NCBI RefSeq assembly: GCF_000403135.1
Contig: NZ_AQPN01000023.1
Coordinates: 1 to 63,949, forward strand
Direction: 5' to 3'
Source of the DNA: Arcticibacter svalbardensis MN12-7
GTDB taxonomy: Bacteria > Bacteroidota > Bacteroidia > Sphingobacteriales > Sphingobacteriaceae
Length of the DNA: 63,949 bases
The notes below the pieces were generated by a model. It worked only from the letters and a program-made list of their open reading frames with translations, made no database searches and had not been told where the DNA came from. A program made the position numbers and the translations under genes. Shown one piece after another: positions 10,374 to 20,254 of this stretch (the first letter of the stretch is position 1; the number at the start of each line of letters is the position of its first letter).

Positions 10374-11672
10374 TTATTTATTGAATTCCTGGTATCCTAC
10401 CAATTGATCCCATCTTGATCCGGGGCGGCGGTAATACAAGAAAGCCTGATAAGCATTTTTTGTTTCAAAGAATGACCCTTCAAGAGGAGTGGAATTTGTT
10501 TCCGCGTTATTTGAAGAGTTGGCCCATACATACTGATAATCGTACAAACCTTGTTTTAAATAGATGGAGCCATAAAATCGGTTTCGGCTGTCATCATAAG
10601 TGAGTTTGTTTTCCCTACTCAACTGGTAATTATTAAATTGACCAACAAGATACAGGTCCACTTTGGGAGAGGGCTTTGTCGATTCCAGCGTAAAGGTAAC
10701 GTAGGCATAGTCTGCTTCGATACGATTATCCTGCCCATCTTGATTGCGGATAAAAAAGTTGCCGTTCTCATCAAATAAGTAGGAATATTTGGTGTTGGTA
10801 TTGGGCAGATCGGGAAGGAGCTGTACCGTGTTTACGGAATCTTTGTAAATACGATCTACCCGTTCGGTCTGTAACCGCAGGCTCCTGAAGTCGAATTTAC
10901 GGAATTCATTACCTCCCTCAAATTCTAATGTGTTGAGGTCATTGTAGATCAGCTGGTCCTGACGGACGATAGCAGGCCGGTCAACAGTCTGCTGTTGGTC
11001 GGGACGGCCATTCTGTTTAACGATCAGCTTAACGTCGGTATATGGGTTCGTAAGAGGTAATTGGGCGTGATTGACGGTGATGTTTATTTTTTGATTTTTA
11101 GTACGGTTTATTACCTTCGGTGATGCGACCATCTCGGTAGTAAGAGTAGCAAGCGGGGATAAGACATAAAATCTACGGGTGATAATAATCTTAGAGGGGT
11201 CGCCATCTTCGTACACTTTGAGAATGTAATTACCATCAATTTTAGGATTGATGTTTGCATTTGGAAACAGAAGTTCGTAATGCGTATACTGTTGCAGGGT
11301 ATTTAATGAATTGAAATAATTCGTGATCCGGTCTTCATTAAAACTTTCCAGATAGTCGATAGGAGAGAGCTCACTGCTTTGCCAGTTGACATCACAATGT
11401 TCAATGGTATAATAGTAATCTTTATGGTCGGCTTGTAAATCATCAAAGCTCAGGAGCAACTCTTCAGTGGAATGAAGCGTAATAACGGGCATCGACTGCT
11501 CTTTGTAGCTGTTATAAAGTTGAACTGTTTTAATCTGTGCACTAAATACCTGGTTGCTGAAAACCTTTTCCTGCGCGCAAAGCTGCAAATTGCTGTAAAG
11601 CAAAATAGCCAGGACTATAGCATAAAGCTTAGTTCCCGGCAATTTGAAAAATATGTTTTGTGGCTTACTCAA
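10374..11672 (-). CDS. type IX secretion system plug protein (DUF5103)
   Basis: A DUF5103-family protein of about 432 residues. Related proteins were identified as the plug that closes the unused SprA translocon of the type IX secretion system. A signal peptide ([18 protein letters not shown]) is followed by DUF5103 features: [44 protein letters not shown] and a C-terminal beta-rich domain with [15 protein letters not shown]. No ATG exists before the signal peptide. The best start is TTG at 11672, overlapping the ABC-F stop by 8 bp, with TTG at 11693 as the alternative. The overlap implies translational coupling to the ABC-F gene. Confidence 0.87.
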   Translation of the reverse strand: MSKPQNIFFKLPGTKLYAIVLAILLYSNLQLCAQEKVFSNQVFSAQIKTVQLYNSYKEQSMPVITLHSTEELLLSFDDLQADHKDYYYTIEHCDVNWQSSELSPIDYLESFNEDRITNYFNSLNTLQQYTHYELLFPNANINPKIDGNYILKVYEDGDPSKIIITRRFYVLSPLATLTTEMVASPKVINRTKNQKINITVNHAQLPLTNPYTDVKLIVKQNGRPDQQQTVDRPAIVRQDQLIYNDLNTLEFEGGNEFRKFDFRSLRLQTERVDRIYKDSVNTVQLLPDLPNTNTKYSYLFDENGNFFIRNQDGQDNRIEADYAYVTFTLESTKPSPKVDLYLVGQFNNYQLSRENKLTYDDSRNRFYGSIYLKQGLYDYQYVWANSSNNAETNSTPLEGSFFETKNAYQAFLYYRRPGSRWDQLVGYQEFNK

Positions 11673-13578
11673 GCTCCATGATTTGTTCTGCAAGACTTTC
11701 CCATTCCGCCTGTGTGATTTTAAGCGTTGCTTTTACGGTTTGGTAGGTGGCATTGGCGGCATCCAGTTTCTTTTTATCCTGGTAAATGTCTTCGTGACCC
11801 AAAACTAACTCTGCCTGAGCAAGTTCCTTTTCTAATTCAGCTATTCGTTCTTCAACGTGCTGTAAAGTGTGGTTCAGCTTTTTAAGCTGTTTGCTTTTTT
11901 CATCCGGGGCATGAGAAGCTTTTACGACAGGCTTTTCTTCCTTTTTAGGCTGAATAACAGCCTGAGGTTTGGGTACATAAGCCGGACGTTTGGATTGCCA
12001 TTCTTCATATTCCGCATAGGTACCTGGATAGATCTTAATCTTATGATCTTCGATAAACCAGATCTTATTGGCTACATTGTCCAATAAATACCTATCATGG
12101 GATACCACGATAAATGTTCCTTCAAATTGGTTAAGTGCCTGAATCAGGATATTAACCGATTGCATATCAAGGTGATTGGTAGGCTCATCCAGAATAAGGA
12201 AATTGGCGTCGGCAGTAAGTGCTTTGGCCAGTGCTACACGTGATTTTTCACCACCTGATAGTACCTTAATCTTTTTGAATACGTCGTCGCCTGTAAAAAG
12301 GAAACTTCCTAATATAGAACGAAGTTCAGTGTCTGTATGTTTAGGTGCAAAAGCTTGCAGTTCTTCCAGGATCGCATTTTCGAGATGCAATGATTCCAGC
12401 TGATGCTGAGCAAAGAAAGTTTCTGTTACGTTATGTCCGGTGATACACTCTCCTTCAAAAGGTTCAACACCTGCGATAATGCGTAGTAAGGTAGATTTAC
12501 CACGTCCGTTGGCACCGATTAAGGCAATTTTATCACCTTTTTCAATCACAGCATCGGTATGATCCAGAATGACGTTGGAAGGGTAGGCCTTGCTCACGTC
12601 TTCGATACGGATTACATGACGGCCGGATTGCTTGCTGAACTTGAATGAAAAGTTAACGCTTGGATTCTCATCATCTACGTCTTCAATACGTTCCATTTTA
12701 TCGAGCATCTTGATGCGCGATTGGGCAAGTTTAGCTTTACTGGCTTTTGCCCGGAAACGATTGATCAGTTGCTCTTCCTGTTTGATTTTTTGTTGTTGGT
12801 TTTTAAACTCACCTTTCTGAATTTCTCCTCTTAAGGATTTTTCTTCCAGATAAAAGCTGTAATTACCGGCGTAAACAGTCAGTTTTCCCTTGCGTGATTC
12901 TACTGTACGGTTAATTACCTTATCTAAAAACCACCTGTCATGCGATACGATCACGATCGATCCTTCGAATGCCAGTAAATAGGTTTCCAGCCACTTGATG
13001 GAAGGTAAGTCAAGGTGATTCGTAGGCTCATCCAATAAAAGAATATCGGGAGTCTGTAATAATATCTTTGCAAGCATTACACGCATTCTCCAGCCTCCGG
13101 AGAATTCAGCAAGCTGACGTTTTTGATCGTCTTCGCTAAATCCTAAACCTGCAAGAATTTCGTGTGCTTTAAATTCAATGCTGTATCCATCAAGATTTTC
13201 AAACTCATGCTGTTTGTCACTTAGTTTATGCAGCACTTCTTCCGAATAATCTGTTTCCAGTTTATTGAGTAAGAGTTCTATTTCAGCATGGAGTTGATTT
13301 TGACGTGCAAATGCTTCCATTGCTACGTGTAAAATGCTTTTATCTGATTGATATGAAAGTAAATCCTGGTTTAAATAACCGATCTTAATGTCTTTGGACA
13401 TCGAGATGGTACCGCTGGTTGGTTTAGCATCACCAACTATTAATTTAAGAAGGGTAGTTTTCCCTGTTCCGTTCGCTCCAATTAATCCGGTTTTATCACC
13501 TGGCTTGATGTGCCAGTTCGCTTCGTCATATAATGCCCTCGCACCGATCTCGAAGGTAAGGTTGTTTATTGCAATCAC
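11665..13578 (-). CDS. ABC-F family ATP-binding protein (ribosome-associated)
   Basis: A 637-residue protein with two ABC ATPase domains and no membrane domain, typical of ABC-F factors that act on the ribosomal E site. Walker A motifs are GANGTGKTT (34-42) and GANGRGKST. The first signature is divergent (FSGGWRM), the second LSGGEKSR; both domains have [22 protein letters not shown] Walker B motifs. The charged linker about 250-310 corresponds to the interaction motif, and a basic coiled-coil C-terminus covers about 570-635. The start is GTG at 13578, with TAATTTTG 4 nt before it. It overlaps the T9SS plug gene downstream. Confidence 0.93.
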   Translation of the reverse strand: MIAINNLTFEIGARALYDEANWHIKPGDKTGLIGANGTGKTTLLKLIVGDAKPTSGTISMSKDIKIGYLNQDLLSYQSDKSILHVAMEAFARQNQLHAEIELLLNKLETDYSEEVLHKLSDKQHEFENLDGYSIEFKAHEILAGLGFSEDDQKRQLAEFSGGWRMRVMLAKILLQTPDILLLDEPTNHLDLPSIKWLETYLLAFEGSIVIVSHDRWFLDKVINRTVESRKGKLTVYAGNYSFYLEEKSLRGEIQKGEFKNQQQKIKQEEQLINRFRAKASKAKLAQSRIKMLDKMERIEDVDDENPSVNFSFKFSKQSGRHVIRIEDVSKAYPSNVILDHTDAVIEKGDKIALIGANGRGKSTLLRIIAGVEPFEGECITGHNVTETFFAQHQLESLHLENAILEELQAFAPKHTDTELRSILGSFLFTGDDVFKKIKVLSGGEKSRVALAKALTADANFLILDEPTNHLDMQSVNILIQALNQFEGTFIVVSHDRYLLDNVANKIWFIEDHKIKIYPGTYAEYEEWQSKRPAYVPKPQAVIQPKKEEKPVVKASHAPDEKSKQLKKLNHTLQHVEERIAELEKELAQAELVLGHEDIYQDKKKLDAANATYQTVKATLKITQAEWESLAEQIMELE

Positions 13579-13713
13579 TTTGCAAAATTACAAAATTGAT
13601 TCTAAATGAGGAACTTGATTGTGATGATTCTTTATAATAGCCCTATTGTGTTAAAATATTGGATAATAATTCATTAAATCGCTTTAATTATTGAGGAGCT
13701 GGGTGGATTGAAA

Positions 13714-13763
13714 TCATAAAAAAACCCTTCAAGCGACAACAAATGCTGCAACTTGAAGGGTTT
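13714..13763 (-). terminator. terminator of the DUF4142 gene
   Basis: AAACCCTTCAAG (13722-13733) pairs perfectly with CTTGAAGGGTTT (13752-13763). On the minus strand the stem is followed by a run of T, so it ends transcription from the DUF4142 gene at 14388 before the ABC-F gene. Confidence 0.9.
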
Positions 13764-13797
13764 ATTATTTTTAAATTAAAAAACAAATTGAATTATA

Positions 13798-14388
13798 TTA
13801 GTCAACAGCGTCTTTAATTGCTTTTGCAGAATCAAGATGTGTATTTAAAACTGGAAGCGTTTTCGTTGCGAAAGCTTTAATATCTGCATCCGGTGCGTTT
13901 TTTGATGCTTTCTCAAAAAGATCGATGTCTTCCTTATGATCGTCAGTCATCATACTCATATAATGTTTGTCGAAATCAGCTCCCTTCATCTTCTTCATTT
14001 CGTTAATGTGATTTTGCATCTCAACTGGCATCGTAGAGGGGATTGTAATGCCTTTGCTGGTTGCCAAAGCCATTAATTCTTTGTTTGCCTTTGTATGATC
14101 TTTAACCATCATAGCACCAAAACCTTTTACTCTTGGGCTTTTTGCATTTTGTTGAGCTATAGTACCTAATTCGACTTCCATCATCCCTCCTGCACCTGCT
14201 TTTACCGCAAATGTGGTATTGAAGTTTGACGAGGTATCAGAAGCGTCATGTACGGTTGTTGAAGCATCATAGCTTGAAGGCGTGCCTGCCAAACCTACTG
14301 CATTTTCGGATTTTTTAGCGTCACTATTGCAGGAAAATAGGGTAAAAATAACGGCTACAGCCGAAATTGATAAACTTAGATTTTTCAT
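13798..14388 (-). CDS. DUF4142 lipoprotein
   Basis: A 196-residue lipoprotein with lipobox LFSC near residue 20, so probably anchored in the outer or inner membrane. The DUF4142 domain covers about 55-195: AVKAGAGGMMEVELGTIAQQNAKSPRVKGFGAMMVKDHTKANKELMALA, then EMKKMKGADFDKHYMSMMTDDHKEDIDLFEKAS. The domain is a ferritin-like helical bundle; its His and Glu residues suggest metal binding, but no activity is established. Related copies are often linked to envelope stress. The gene stands alone, with a strong terminator behind it. Confidence 0.88.
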   Translation of the reverse strand: MKNLSLSISAVAVIFTLFSCNSDAKKSENAVGLAGTPSSYDASTTVHDASDTSSNFNTTFAVKAGAGGMMEVELGTIAQQNAKSPRVKGFGAMMVKDHTKANKELMALATSKGITIPSTMPVEMQNHINEMKKMKGADFDKHYMSMMTDDHKEDIDLFEKASKNAPDADIKAFATKTLPVLNTHLDSAKAIKDAVD

Positions 14389-14630
14389 AGATAGATTTTT
14401 TTTACTTTTCTAACAGACTGGCAATTAGTTTGTTTTTAAAGTTTTTTATCTAAGTTTTAGCCCTTTGGGATTGTATAATTTGGTTTTTAACCTATTTGTT
14501 GAACCATCTAACCAGGCGATCTAAATGAAGAATACGGATAAGAACAAGCGACATTATGCTGTTGGAGCGAGTTTTCATGATGAACACAATTAAATACATT
14601 GCTTTAAACTGTTCTATTGTAAGATTATTG

Positions 14631-15812
14631 TTAAGCTTTAGTCCTTTTTTTCTCATTTACACTCACCAGGATCAAATATCCGCCAACACCAGCAAAGAAT
14701 GAAGCGATCAGGATGGAGAATTTAGCCTCTGATTGAAAATAAACATCATTAAAGGATAACAAGGCGATAAATACAGACATAGTAAAACCTATGCCTCCTA
14801 ACATTCCTAGTCCTAATATATGAGGCCACCGTGCCCCAGAGGGAAGCTGAGCCCATTTTAATTTAACGGACAACCAGGAAAAAGAAAATATGCCTACCGT
14901 TTTTCCTACCACAAGACCTATAATTATTCCTAAGCCGAGTGAACTTCCCAAACCTTCTACCATACCTTTTTCAAAATGTATAAGGGTATTGGCAAGTGCA
15001 AAAATAGGCATGATGATCATATTTACAGGTTTTGCTAAGAAATGTTCTAATTTCTCCAAAGGAGAACACGCATCAGAATTATTGGTAGGTATAGTAAAAG
15101 CAAGCAATACCCCTGCTATGGTAGCGTGTATGCCAGAATGATGGATAAAATACCATAAAAATAGTCCCGGAATGAGATAGAATACCAGGCTTTTTACCCC
15201 AAATCTGTTAAATAGAACCAATAAAGCAAGAATGCCTGCAGCGTAAAGGAGCTGATCTACATGTACATTACCAGTATAAAAGATAGCGATTACGAGGATT
15301 GCACCTAAATCATCAACTATAGCAAGGGCGGCAAGGAATATTTTAAGAGAAGCGGGAACTGATTTGCCAAGCATGGAGATCACAGCGAGTGCAAAAGCAA
15401 TATCTGTGGCCATGGGGATTCCCCAACCGCTTGCTGTAAGAGTGCCTCTATTAATTAGGAAATAAATTAAAGCGGGAACCAGCATGCCTCCCAATGCGGC
15501 AAATACAGGCATTGCGGCTTTTTTTACCGAGGATAATTCGCCTTCTACTATTTCTCTTTTTATTTCCAGACCTACTAATAGAAAAAATATAGCCATTAAG
15601 CCATCATTTATCCATAATTCGGTGGAATATTTGAGTTCTATGTTTGGGGTATTGAAGCCGATTTCGTAGTGAAGCAGACTTGCGAATCCTTCAAATAAAG
15701 AGCTGTTCGCGATCAATAAAGAGATGACAACAGAGATCAGTAAGATCACTCCTCCGATTTGTCCTGATCTTAAGAATTCTTTAAATGTATCCAGATTAAT
15801 TTTTCGGAGCAT
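14631..15812 (-). CDS. nhaA: Na+/H+ antiporter NhaA
   Basis: A 393-residue NhaA antiporter of the inner membrane, exchanging external protons for internal Na+ to control pH and salt. About twelve hydrophobic segments are visible. The sensor and exchange region has the DD pair in ALAIVDDLGAILVIAIFYTG, equivalent to Asp163/Asp164 of E. coli NhaA, and WGIPMATDIAFALAVISMLG before it. LEIKREIVEGELSS in the N-terminal part is the usual family loop. The length is normal. TATATTTG lies 4 nt before the ATG, which hints at a very short leader. The TsaC/YciO gene upstream is 20 bp away in the same direction. Confidence 0.96.
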   Translation of the reverse strand: MLRKINLDTFKEFLRSGQIGGVILLISVVISLLIANSSLFEGFASLLHYEIGFNTPNIELKYSTELWINDGLMAIFFLLVGLEIKREIVEGELSSVKKAAMPVFAALGGMLVPALIYFLINRGTLTASGWGIPMATDIAFALAVISMLGKSVPASLKIFLAALAIVDDLGAILVIAIFYTGNVHVDQLLYAAGILALLVLFNRFGVKSLVFYLIPGLFLWYFIHHSGIHATIAGVLLAFTIPTNNSDACSPLEKLEHFLAKPVNMIIMPIFALANTLIHFEKGMVEGLGSSLGLGIIIGLVVGKTVGIFSFSWLSVKLKWAQLPSGARWPHILGLGMLGGIGFTMSVFIALLSFNDVYFQSEAKFSILIASFFAGVGGYLILVSVNEKKRTKA

Positions 15813-15832
15813 CCCGCAAATATACGGTTTTA

Positions 15833-16459
15833 CTAAATTAGCTCATCCAGCTTGCCTTTTCCCTCACGAAGTATAGTGAATTCATCTGTTGTACAATCAA
15901 CCACTGTGGATGCCACATTCTCTCCATAACCCCCATCAATTACGATGTCTACCTGATCCTGATACTTTTCGTAAATCAATTCAGGATCGGTTGAATATTC
16001 AAGGATATCATCGTCATCCCGGATAGAGGTGGAGATAATAGGATTGCCTAAAAGTTTAACTATTTCACGGGCAATGTCATTGTCAGGAACACGGATACCT
16101 ACTGTTTTCTTTTTAGAACTTAACATTTTGGGCACCTTATGCGATGCGTTAAATACAAATGTAAATGGCCCGGGCAGTGTCTTTTTTAACATACGGAAAG
16201 TGGCCGTATCAATGGGTTTGATGTATTCCGCAATATTTTGAAGGTCGTAGCAGACAAATGAGAAATTTGCTTTATCTAATTTAATTCCCCTGATCTGACA
16301 GATTTTTTCAATTGCTTTATGATTGGTAATGTCGCAACCTAATCCGTAAATGGTATCAGTGGGGTAAATAATTAATCCTCCATTTTTAAGCACTTCAACT
16401 ACTTGTTCAATAGCTTTTGGATTAGGGTTCTCTGGATATATTTTTAATAGCATACTCAT
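15833..16459 (-). CDS. L-threonylcarbamoyladenylate synthase (Sua5/YrdC/YciO family)
   Basis: A 208-residue YrdC-fold protein. The family makes threonylcarbamoyl-AMP from Thr, bicarbonate and ATP for the t6A37 tRNA modification. Motifs are GGLIIYPTDTIYGLGCD near the N-terminus, KAIEKICQIRGIKLDKANFSFVC, LPGPFTFVFNAS and ISTSIRDDDD. The short single-domain form lacks the Sua5 C-terminal domain and is closest to YciO, so TsaC activity is likely but not certain. Start options MSM or M two codons later are both possible. It lies between asnS and nhaA, separated from asnS by a terminator. Confidence 0.9.
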   Translation of the reverse strand: MSMLLKIYPENPNPKAIEQVVEVLKNGGLIIYPTDTIYGLGCDITNHKAIEKICQIRGIKLDKANFSFVCYDLQNIAEYIKPIDTATFRMLKKTLPGPFTFVFNASHKVPKMLSSKKKTVGIRVPDNDIAREIVKLLGNPIISTSIRDDDDILEYSTDPELIYEKYQDQVDIVIDGGYGENVASTVVDCTTDEFTILREGKGKLDELI

Positions 16460-16473
16460 CTTATATATAATGC

Positions 16474-16507
16474 AAAAAGGCCCGAATTGTTTAAATACAG
16501 GCCTTTT
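16474..16507 (-). terminator. terminator of asnS
   Basis: AAAGGCC and GGCCTTT arms separated by an AT-rich loop, with a T-run on the minus-strand side. It lies 17 bp beyond the asnS stop and ahead of the YrdC-family gene. Confidence 0.85.
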
Positions 16508-16523
16508 GATTCATGTGATAATT

Positions 16524-17969
16524 TTAAAACTCGGCATTATTCGGTGTTCTAGGGAAGGCGATAACATCACGGATGTTGGTCATTCCGGTAACAAAAAGAA
16601 CTAAACGTTCGAATCCAAGTCCGAAACCTGCATGTGGAGCTGAACCGAAACGACGTGTATCAAGGAACCAGGACATCTCTTCTACAGGGATATGCATTTC
16701 GTACATCCTTTGTTCTAGTTTGTCTAAGCGTTCTTCTCTTTGCGATCCACCGACAATTTCACCTATCCCTGGAAATAAGATGTCCATTGCGGCTACTGTT
16801 CTGCGACCTGTTTCATCGGGTTCATTCTGGCGCATGTAGAATGATTTGATGTCGGCAGGGTAATCTGTTAGGATAACGGGTTTCTTAAAGTGTTTTTCAA
16901 CCAGGAAACGTTCGTGTTCGGATTGCAGATCTGCTCCCCATTCGTCAATCAGGTATTTAAACTGTTTTTTCTGATTGGGTTTGGAGTTTTTTAATATTTC
17001 TATTGCTTCTGTATAGGTGATGCGCACAAAGTCGTTGTCTAAACAGAAATTTAGTTTGGTAACCAAGTCGAGTTCAGAACGATCGTTTGCAGGTTTTTGC
17101 TTTTCCTCTTCCAGCAGACGTGTACTTAAAAATTCAAGTTCATCACCACAGTGGTCTAAAGCATAACGGACTACATATTTTAACAGTTCTTCTGCCATGT
17201 CCATATTGTCCTGCAAGTTACAGAATGCCATTTCGGGCTCTATCATCCAGAATTCTGCAAGGTGACGGGTGGTATTGGAATTTTCTGCACGGAAGGTGGG
17301 CCCGAAGGTATAGATCTCTCCAAATGCCATAGCGGCAAGTTCGCCTTCAAGTTGTCCGGATACGGTCAGGTTAGTGGATTTGCCAAAAAAGTCTTCTTTA
17401 TAATTTACGGTACCATCGTCATTGCGGGGTACCTTGTCAAAGTCGATAGTTGAAACGCGAAACATTTCACCTGCGCCTTCTGCATCGGAACCGGTAATGA
17501 TGGGGGTATGCATGTAAACAAAGCCCTTATCATTAAAGAACTTATGAATGGCAAAAGCTAGGGCATGTCTGATTTTGAAAACAGCATTGAAGGTTGTGGT
17601 GCGGAAACGCAGATGTGCAATTTCGCGAAGAAACTCCAGACTGTGTTTTTTAGGTTGAAGGGGATATTTCTCTGGATCGCTGTCGCCTAGGATTTCAAGT
17701 GTTTTCACTTTAAGCTCCACACGTTGGCCTTTACCCAGGGATTCTACTAAGGTTCCTGTTACAGAAACTGCAGCACCTGTAGTAACGCGCTTTAATAATG
17801 CATCATCTGTATTGAGGAAATCTACAACCACTTGTACATTATTTATAGATGATCCATCATTTATAGCTATGAACTGATTGTTTCTAAAAGTTCTGACCCA
17901 ACCTTGAATGTTAATTTCCTGACCAAAGTCAGTGGTATTGAGGATGTCTTTAATTTTTGTACGCTTCAT
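16524..17969 (-). CDS. asnS: asparaginyl-tRNA synthetase
   Basis: A 481-residue class IIb aminoacyl-tRNA synthetase that charges tRNA-Asn. The N-terminal OB-fold (about 15-105, [13 protein letters not shown]..) binds the anticodon. The class II core follows: motif 2 [26 protein letters not shown] and motif 3 [29 protein letters not shown] at the C-terminus. The [13 protein letters not shown] ending distinguishes AsnRS from AspRS. On the minus strand TAGATTTG lies 7 nt before the ATG, so transcription may start at or next to the start codon. Confidence 0.97.
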   Translation of the reverse strand: MKRTKIKDILNTTDFGQEINIQGWVRTFRNNQFIAINDGSSINNVQVVVDFLNTDDALLKRVTTGAAVSVTGTLVESLGKGQRVELKVKTLEILGDSDPEKYPLQPKKHSLEFLREIAHLRFRTTTFNAVFKIRHALAFAIHKFFNDKGFVYMHTPIITGSDAEGAGEMFRVSTIDFDKVPRNDDGTVNYKEDFFGKSTNLTVSGQLEGELAAMAFGEIYTFGPTFRAENSNTTRHLAEFWMIEPEMAFCNLQDNMDMAEELLKYVVRYALDHCGDELEFLSTRLLEEEKQKPANDRSELDLVTKLNFCLDNDFVRITYTEAIEILKNSKPNQKKQFKYLIDEWGADLQSEHERFLVEKHFKKPVILTDYPADIKSFYMRQNEPDETGRRTVAAMDILFPGIGEIVGGSQREERLDKLEQRMYEMHIPVEEMSWFLDTRRFGSAPHAGFGLGFERLVLFVTGMTNIRDVIAFPRTPNNAEF

Positions 17970-17976
17970 GTTGCTG

Positions 17977-17984
17977 CAAATCTA
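17977..17984 (-). promoter_or_regulatory. putative -7 element TAGATTTG for asnS
   Basis: Exact match to the Bacteroidota -7 consensus TAnnTTTG on the minus strand, ending 7 nt before the asnS ATG. No clear -33 TTTG partner is visible at the usual distance. If used, the asnS mRNA would be nearly leaderless. Confidence 0.45.
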
Positions 17985-18000
17985 AAAAAAGAAAATTTAT

Positions 18001-18258
18001 ATTTAATGAAACATCTATATTTAGGTAAGGGAGTTTTGTGAGAATCAATTTGCTGCCGAAATGGATGATGTAAATAGTGTTGAAATTTAATGAAACATTC
18101 CTTTTTGGGTAAGGGTGTATGCGAGGATGACTGAATTTGAATTTGTTATGGAATTGAATTATTTGGGCAGTGTTAAACATCTATATTTAGGTAAGGGAGT
18201 TTTGTGAGAATCATCAAAATTATAATTTGTTATGGAATTGGATTATTTGGACAGTGTT
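18001..18258. repeat. three tandem 82-84-bp imperfect repeats carrying a gene start
   Basis: Units begin with AAACAT at 18009, 18093 and 18175. Units 1 and 3 share a 39-bp identical left part containing TTTAGGTAAGGGAGTTTTG. Units 2 and 3 share the right part TTTGTTATGGAATTG..ATTATTTGG..CAGTGTTAA. The right part of unit 3 is the real start of the DUF1572 gene (MELDYLDSVK). Unit 2 holds a second, aborted start (MELNYLGSVK then a stop) and unit 1 a diverged one. This is a tandem duplication of a promoter and start region with mosaic divergence. Confidence 0.85.
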
Positions 18259-18810
18259 AAAAAGCAATTTGCTTATTATAAGATGCTGGGTGATAAAACG
18301 TTCAGTCAGCTTTCAGATGAACAGCTTTTTTGGCAATACCATTCAGAAAGTAACAGCATCGCCATGATTGTAAAACATTTGTGCGGAAATATGCTGTCGC
18401 GCTGGACTAACTTCATGAGTTCTGATGGTGAAAAGAGCTGGCGACATAGGGAATCAGAGTTCGATAATGATATTTAAAGTCGTGAGGAACTGTTAGTTAA
18501 ATGGAACGAAGGCTGGTTGTGTTTATTTAATACACTAGATTCGCTCAACGATTCTGATTTAGAACATGAGGTGTATATTAGAAACATGGGTCATACCGTT
18601 ATAGAAGCAATAAACAGGCAATTGGCTCATTACCCTTATCATATTGGGCAGATTGTATTTATTGGCAAAATGGCTTGTAATGAAAGCTGGCTTTCGTTGT
18701 CTATACCTAGAGGGAAATCTGCTGATTATAATGCGGACAAGTTCGCTCAAGATAAGCATAAGGAGCATTTTACGGATGAGTTTTTAAATAAGCTCAACGA
18801 TCAAAGTTAA
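18232..18810 (+). pseudogene. DUF1572 (DinB-superfamily) gene split by in-frame TAA
   Basis: From ATG 18232 the frame encodes MELDYLDSVKKQFAYYKMLGD.. with VKHLCGNMLSRWTNFM, reaches TAA at 18475-18477 after EFDND-I, then continues in the same frame with SREELLVKWNEGWLCLF..YIRNMGHTVIEAINRQLAHYPYHIGQIVFIGKM to 18810. The joined product (about 192 residues) matches the whole DUF1572 family, including its metal-ligand histidines. Only one substitution is needed to repair it; family members have a Lys, Thr or Gln-like residue here. The upstream region is triplicated. lspA starts 8 bp downstream, so both may share a transcript. Confidence 0.85.
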
Positions 18811-18818
18811 AAATAGAG

Positions 18819-19325
18819 ATGAGGCTGAAAAAAGGGATACGAAATTTAATGATAGTGCTGATTATCGCATGTAATATTGGTTGCGACCAGATTTCAAAGA
18901 CTATAGTACGCGAAGAAGTTGATTATAACGAAAACATAACATTGATAACACGTTTTCTAACACTTACTAAAATAGAAAATTCAGGTGCTTTTTTAAGTGT
19001 GGGCGATTCTCTCCCTTTTGTAGTTCGGTTTATTGTATTGTCATTAATTCCGTTAATTGCTCTTGGTATCGGTTTGTACATTGTTTTAACACGAACTAGT
19101 ATGAAGAGACCTATTGTGATCGGCATCTGCTTTGTGATAGGGGGAGGCATCGGTAATCTATACGATCGGATGTTATATGGCTCGGTAACTGATTTCCTGC
19201 ATATGGATTTCGTGTTGTTTAAAACGGGAATCTTTAATATGGCAGATGTGTCGATCATGATTGGGATTGGAACCCTGATTGTTTTCTCTTATATAGCTAA
19301 AAATAAAAGGATCCAGTATTCTTAG
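18819..19325 (+). CDS. lspA: lipoprotein signal peptidase (signal peptidase II)
   Basis: A 168-residue inner-membrane aspartyl protease that cleaves the signal peptide of diacylglyceryl-modified prolipoproteins. Four transmembrane segments are visible. The catalytic aspartates are Asp125 (GSVTDFLHMDF) and Asp143 (IFNMADVSI), with GNLYDR before them and DQISK and KIENSGAFLS in the N-terminal part. Length is normal. It follows the broken DUF1572 gene by 8 bp. Bacteroidota often carry more than one lspA, so this may not be the only copy. Confidence 0.95.
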   Translation: MRLKKGIRNLMIVLIIACNIGCDQISKTIVREEVDYNENITLITRFLTLTKIENSGAFLSVGDSLPFVVRFIVLSLIPLIALGIGLYIVLTRTSMKRPIVIGICFVIGGGIGNLYDRMLYGSVTDFLHMDFVLFKTGIFNMADVSIMIGIGTLIVFSYIAKNKRIQYS

Positions 19326-19462
19326 ACCTGCTATATCCGAAGCTGGTAATTTTTGCCTAGCTTTTGTTGTGTTAAACTATTGATCAAAAAACAAGAGTTT
19401 TCGGTATTCGTGATTTTCTTATTTCAATATCAGTTAAATTTCTGGTGTATAAAAAAGCCTAA

Positions 19463-19517
19463 AAATAAAGAACCCTGATTATGCTTCCTTGTGAAACATA
19501 ATCAGGGTTCTTTATTT
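19463..19517. terminator. strong bidirectional terminator
   Basis: A perfect 21-bp stem: AAATAAAGAACCCTGATTAT at the left and its complement at the right, with a 13-nt loop. A- and T-runs flank it on both sides. It separates the convergent lspA and the secreted protein at 19528-20043. Confidence 0.95.
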
Positions 19518-19527
19518 AATGAAAAAT

Positions 19528-20043
19528 CTATTTTTTACCACGGTTACCGTTGTCCTTGCTATTGCCTTTTTGTGCGTTGTTTGGACGATTAGCTGGTGCA
19601 TTGTTACGAGCAGGGGATGATTTGACCGCTGGAGTTGCATTTCTTTGAGGTGTTGCATCTCCTCTATGATCTCTAAGTGAGTTTTGCGCACCCTTCTTAT
19701 TTTTGAAAGAGCTGTATTTGTTAATATGATTTCCATGGTTTAGATACGGCCTTTTGGTATTCATCACTACTTTGTAGGAATTATACATATCATGACCTCT
19801 ATATCTTGCAGGGAGACTATTTCTCCAAACCCAATCATTGTTTTCCTGATAAATATATTGCCTTGAAGGAACATAGTAATACACGTCCATATCAGGTAAA
19901 TAATAATAATCTACATGGTTATAGCCAGTTGGACCCCATTCTGGTTGTGATGAAAGATTAATGTTTAGGTTTATCTGTGCTTCTGACTTTAAACTTCCAA
20001 AACTTAATAATCCCATTAGGGATGCAAATAATAACTTTTTCAT
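19528..20043 (-). CDS. hypothetical secreted protein, Tyr-rich N-half and basic Asn-rich tail
   Basis: A 171-residue exported protein with signal peptide MKKLLFASLMGLLSFGSLKSEAQ. The mature N-half contains PEWGPTGYNHVDYYYLPDMDVYYYVPSRQYIY and an aromatic stretch, a pattern seen in small Bacteroidota envelope proteins of unknown function. The C-terminal 60 residues are low-complexity, rich in Asn, Lys, Arg and Pro, probably disordered and positively charged. I know no assigned role. It ends at a strong shared terminator and appears monocistronic. Confidence 0.8.
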   Translation of the reverse strand: MKKLLFASLMGLLSFGSLKSEAQINLNINLSSQPEWGPTGYNHVDYYYLPDMDVYYYVPSRQYIYQENNDWVWRNSLPARYRGHDMYNSYKVVMNTKRPYLNHGNHINKYSSFKNKKGAQNSLRDHRGDATPQRNATPAVKSSPARNNAPANRPNNAQKGNSKDNGNRGKK

Positions 20044-20254
20044 TTGTTCTAATTTGTATACTGATGTTCAAAGCACATGCCATCACAGGCTATACTTGAC
20101 ACTTGCCGACATACGGAGGCTCATCGGTTACGAAAGAGTCAGGTCTGCCGACTAATAGGAATAAATTAATATTAGCAACATGTGCAGTTTTTATTCAATT
20201 TCACTCATTGTGAGTATAAAAGTGGGCAGGTTACTTAAACAAATAATACACACG

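Noticed and set aside
10374-10376. Frameshift at the start of the T9SS plug gene because no ATG is present
   Set aside because: The signal peptide is in frame with TTG codons, and overlap with the ABC-F stop gives a plausible coupled TTG start; no family text is missing.
18001-18258. CRISPR array or IS ends
   Set aside because: Only three units of 82-84 bp with no unique spacers, and they carry a gene start; no transposase or cas gene is near.
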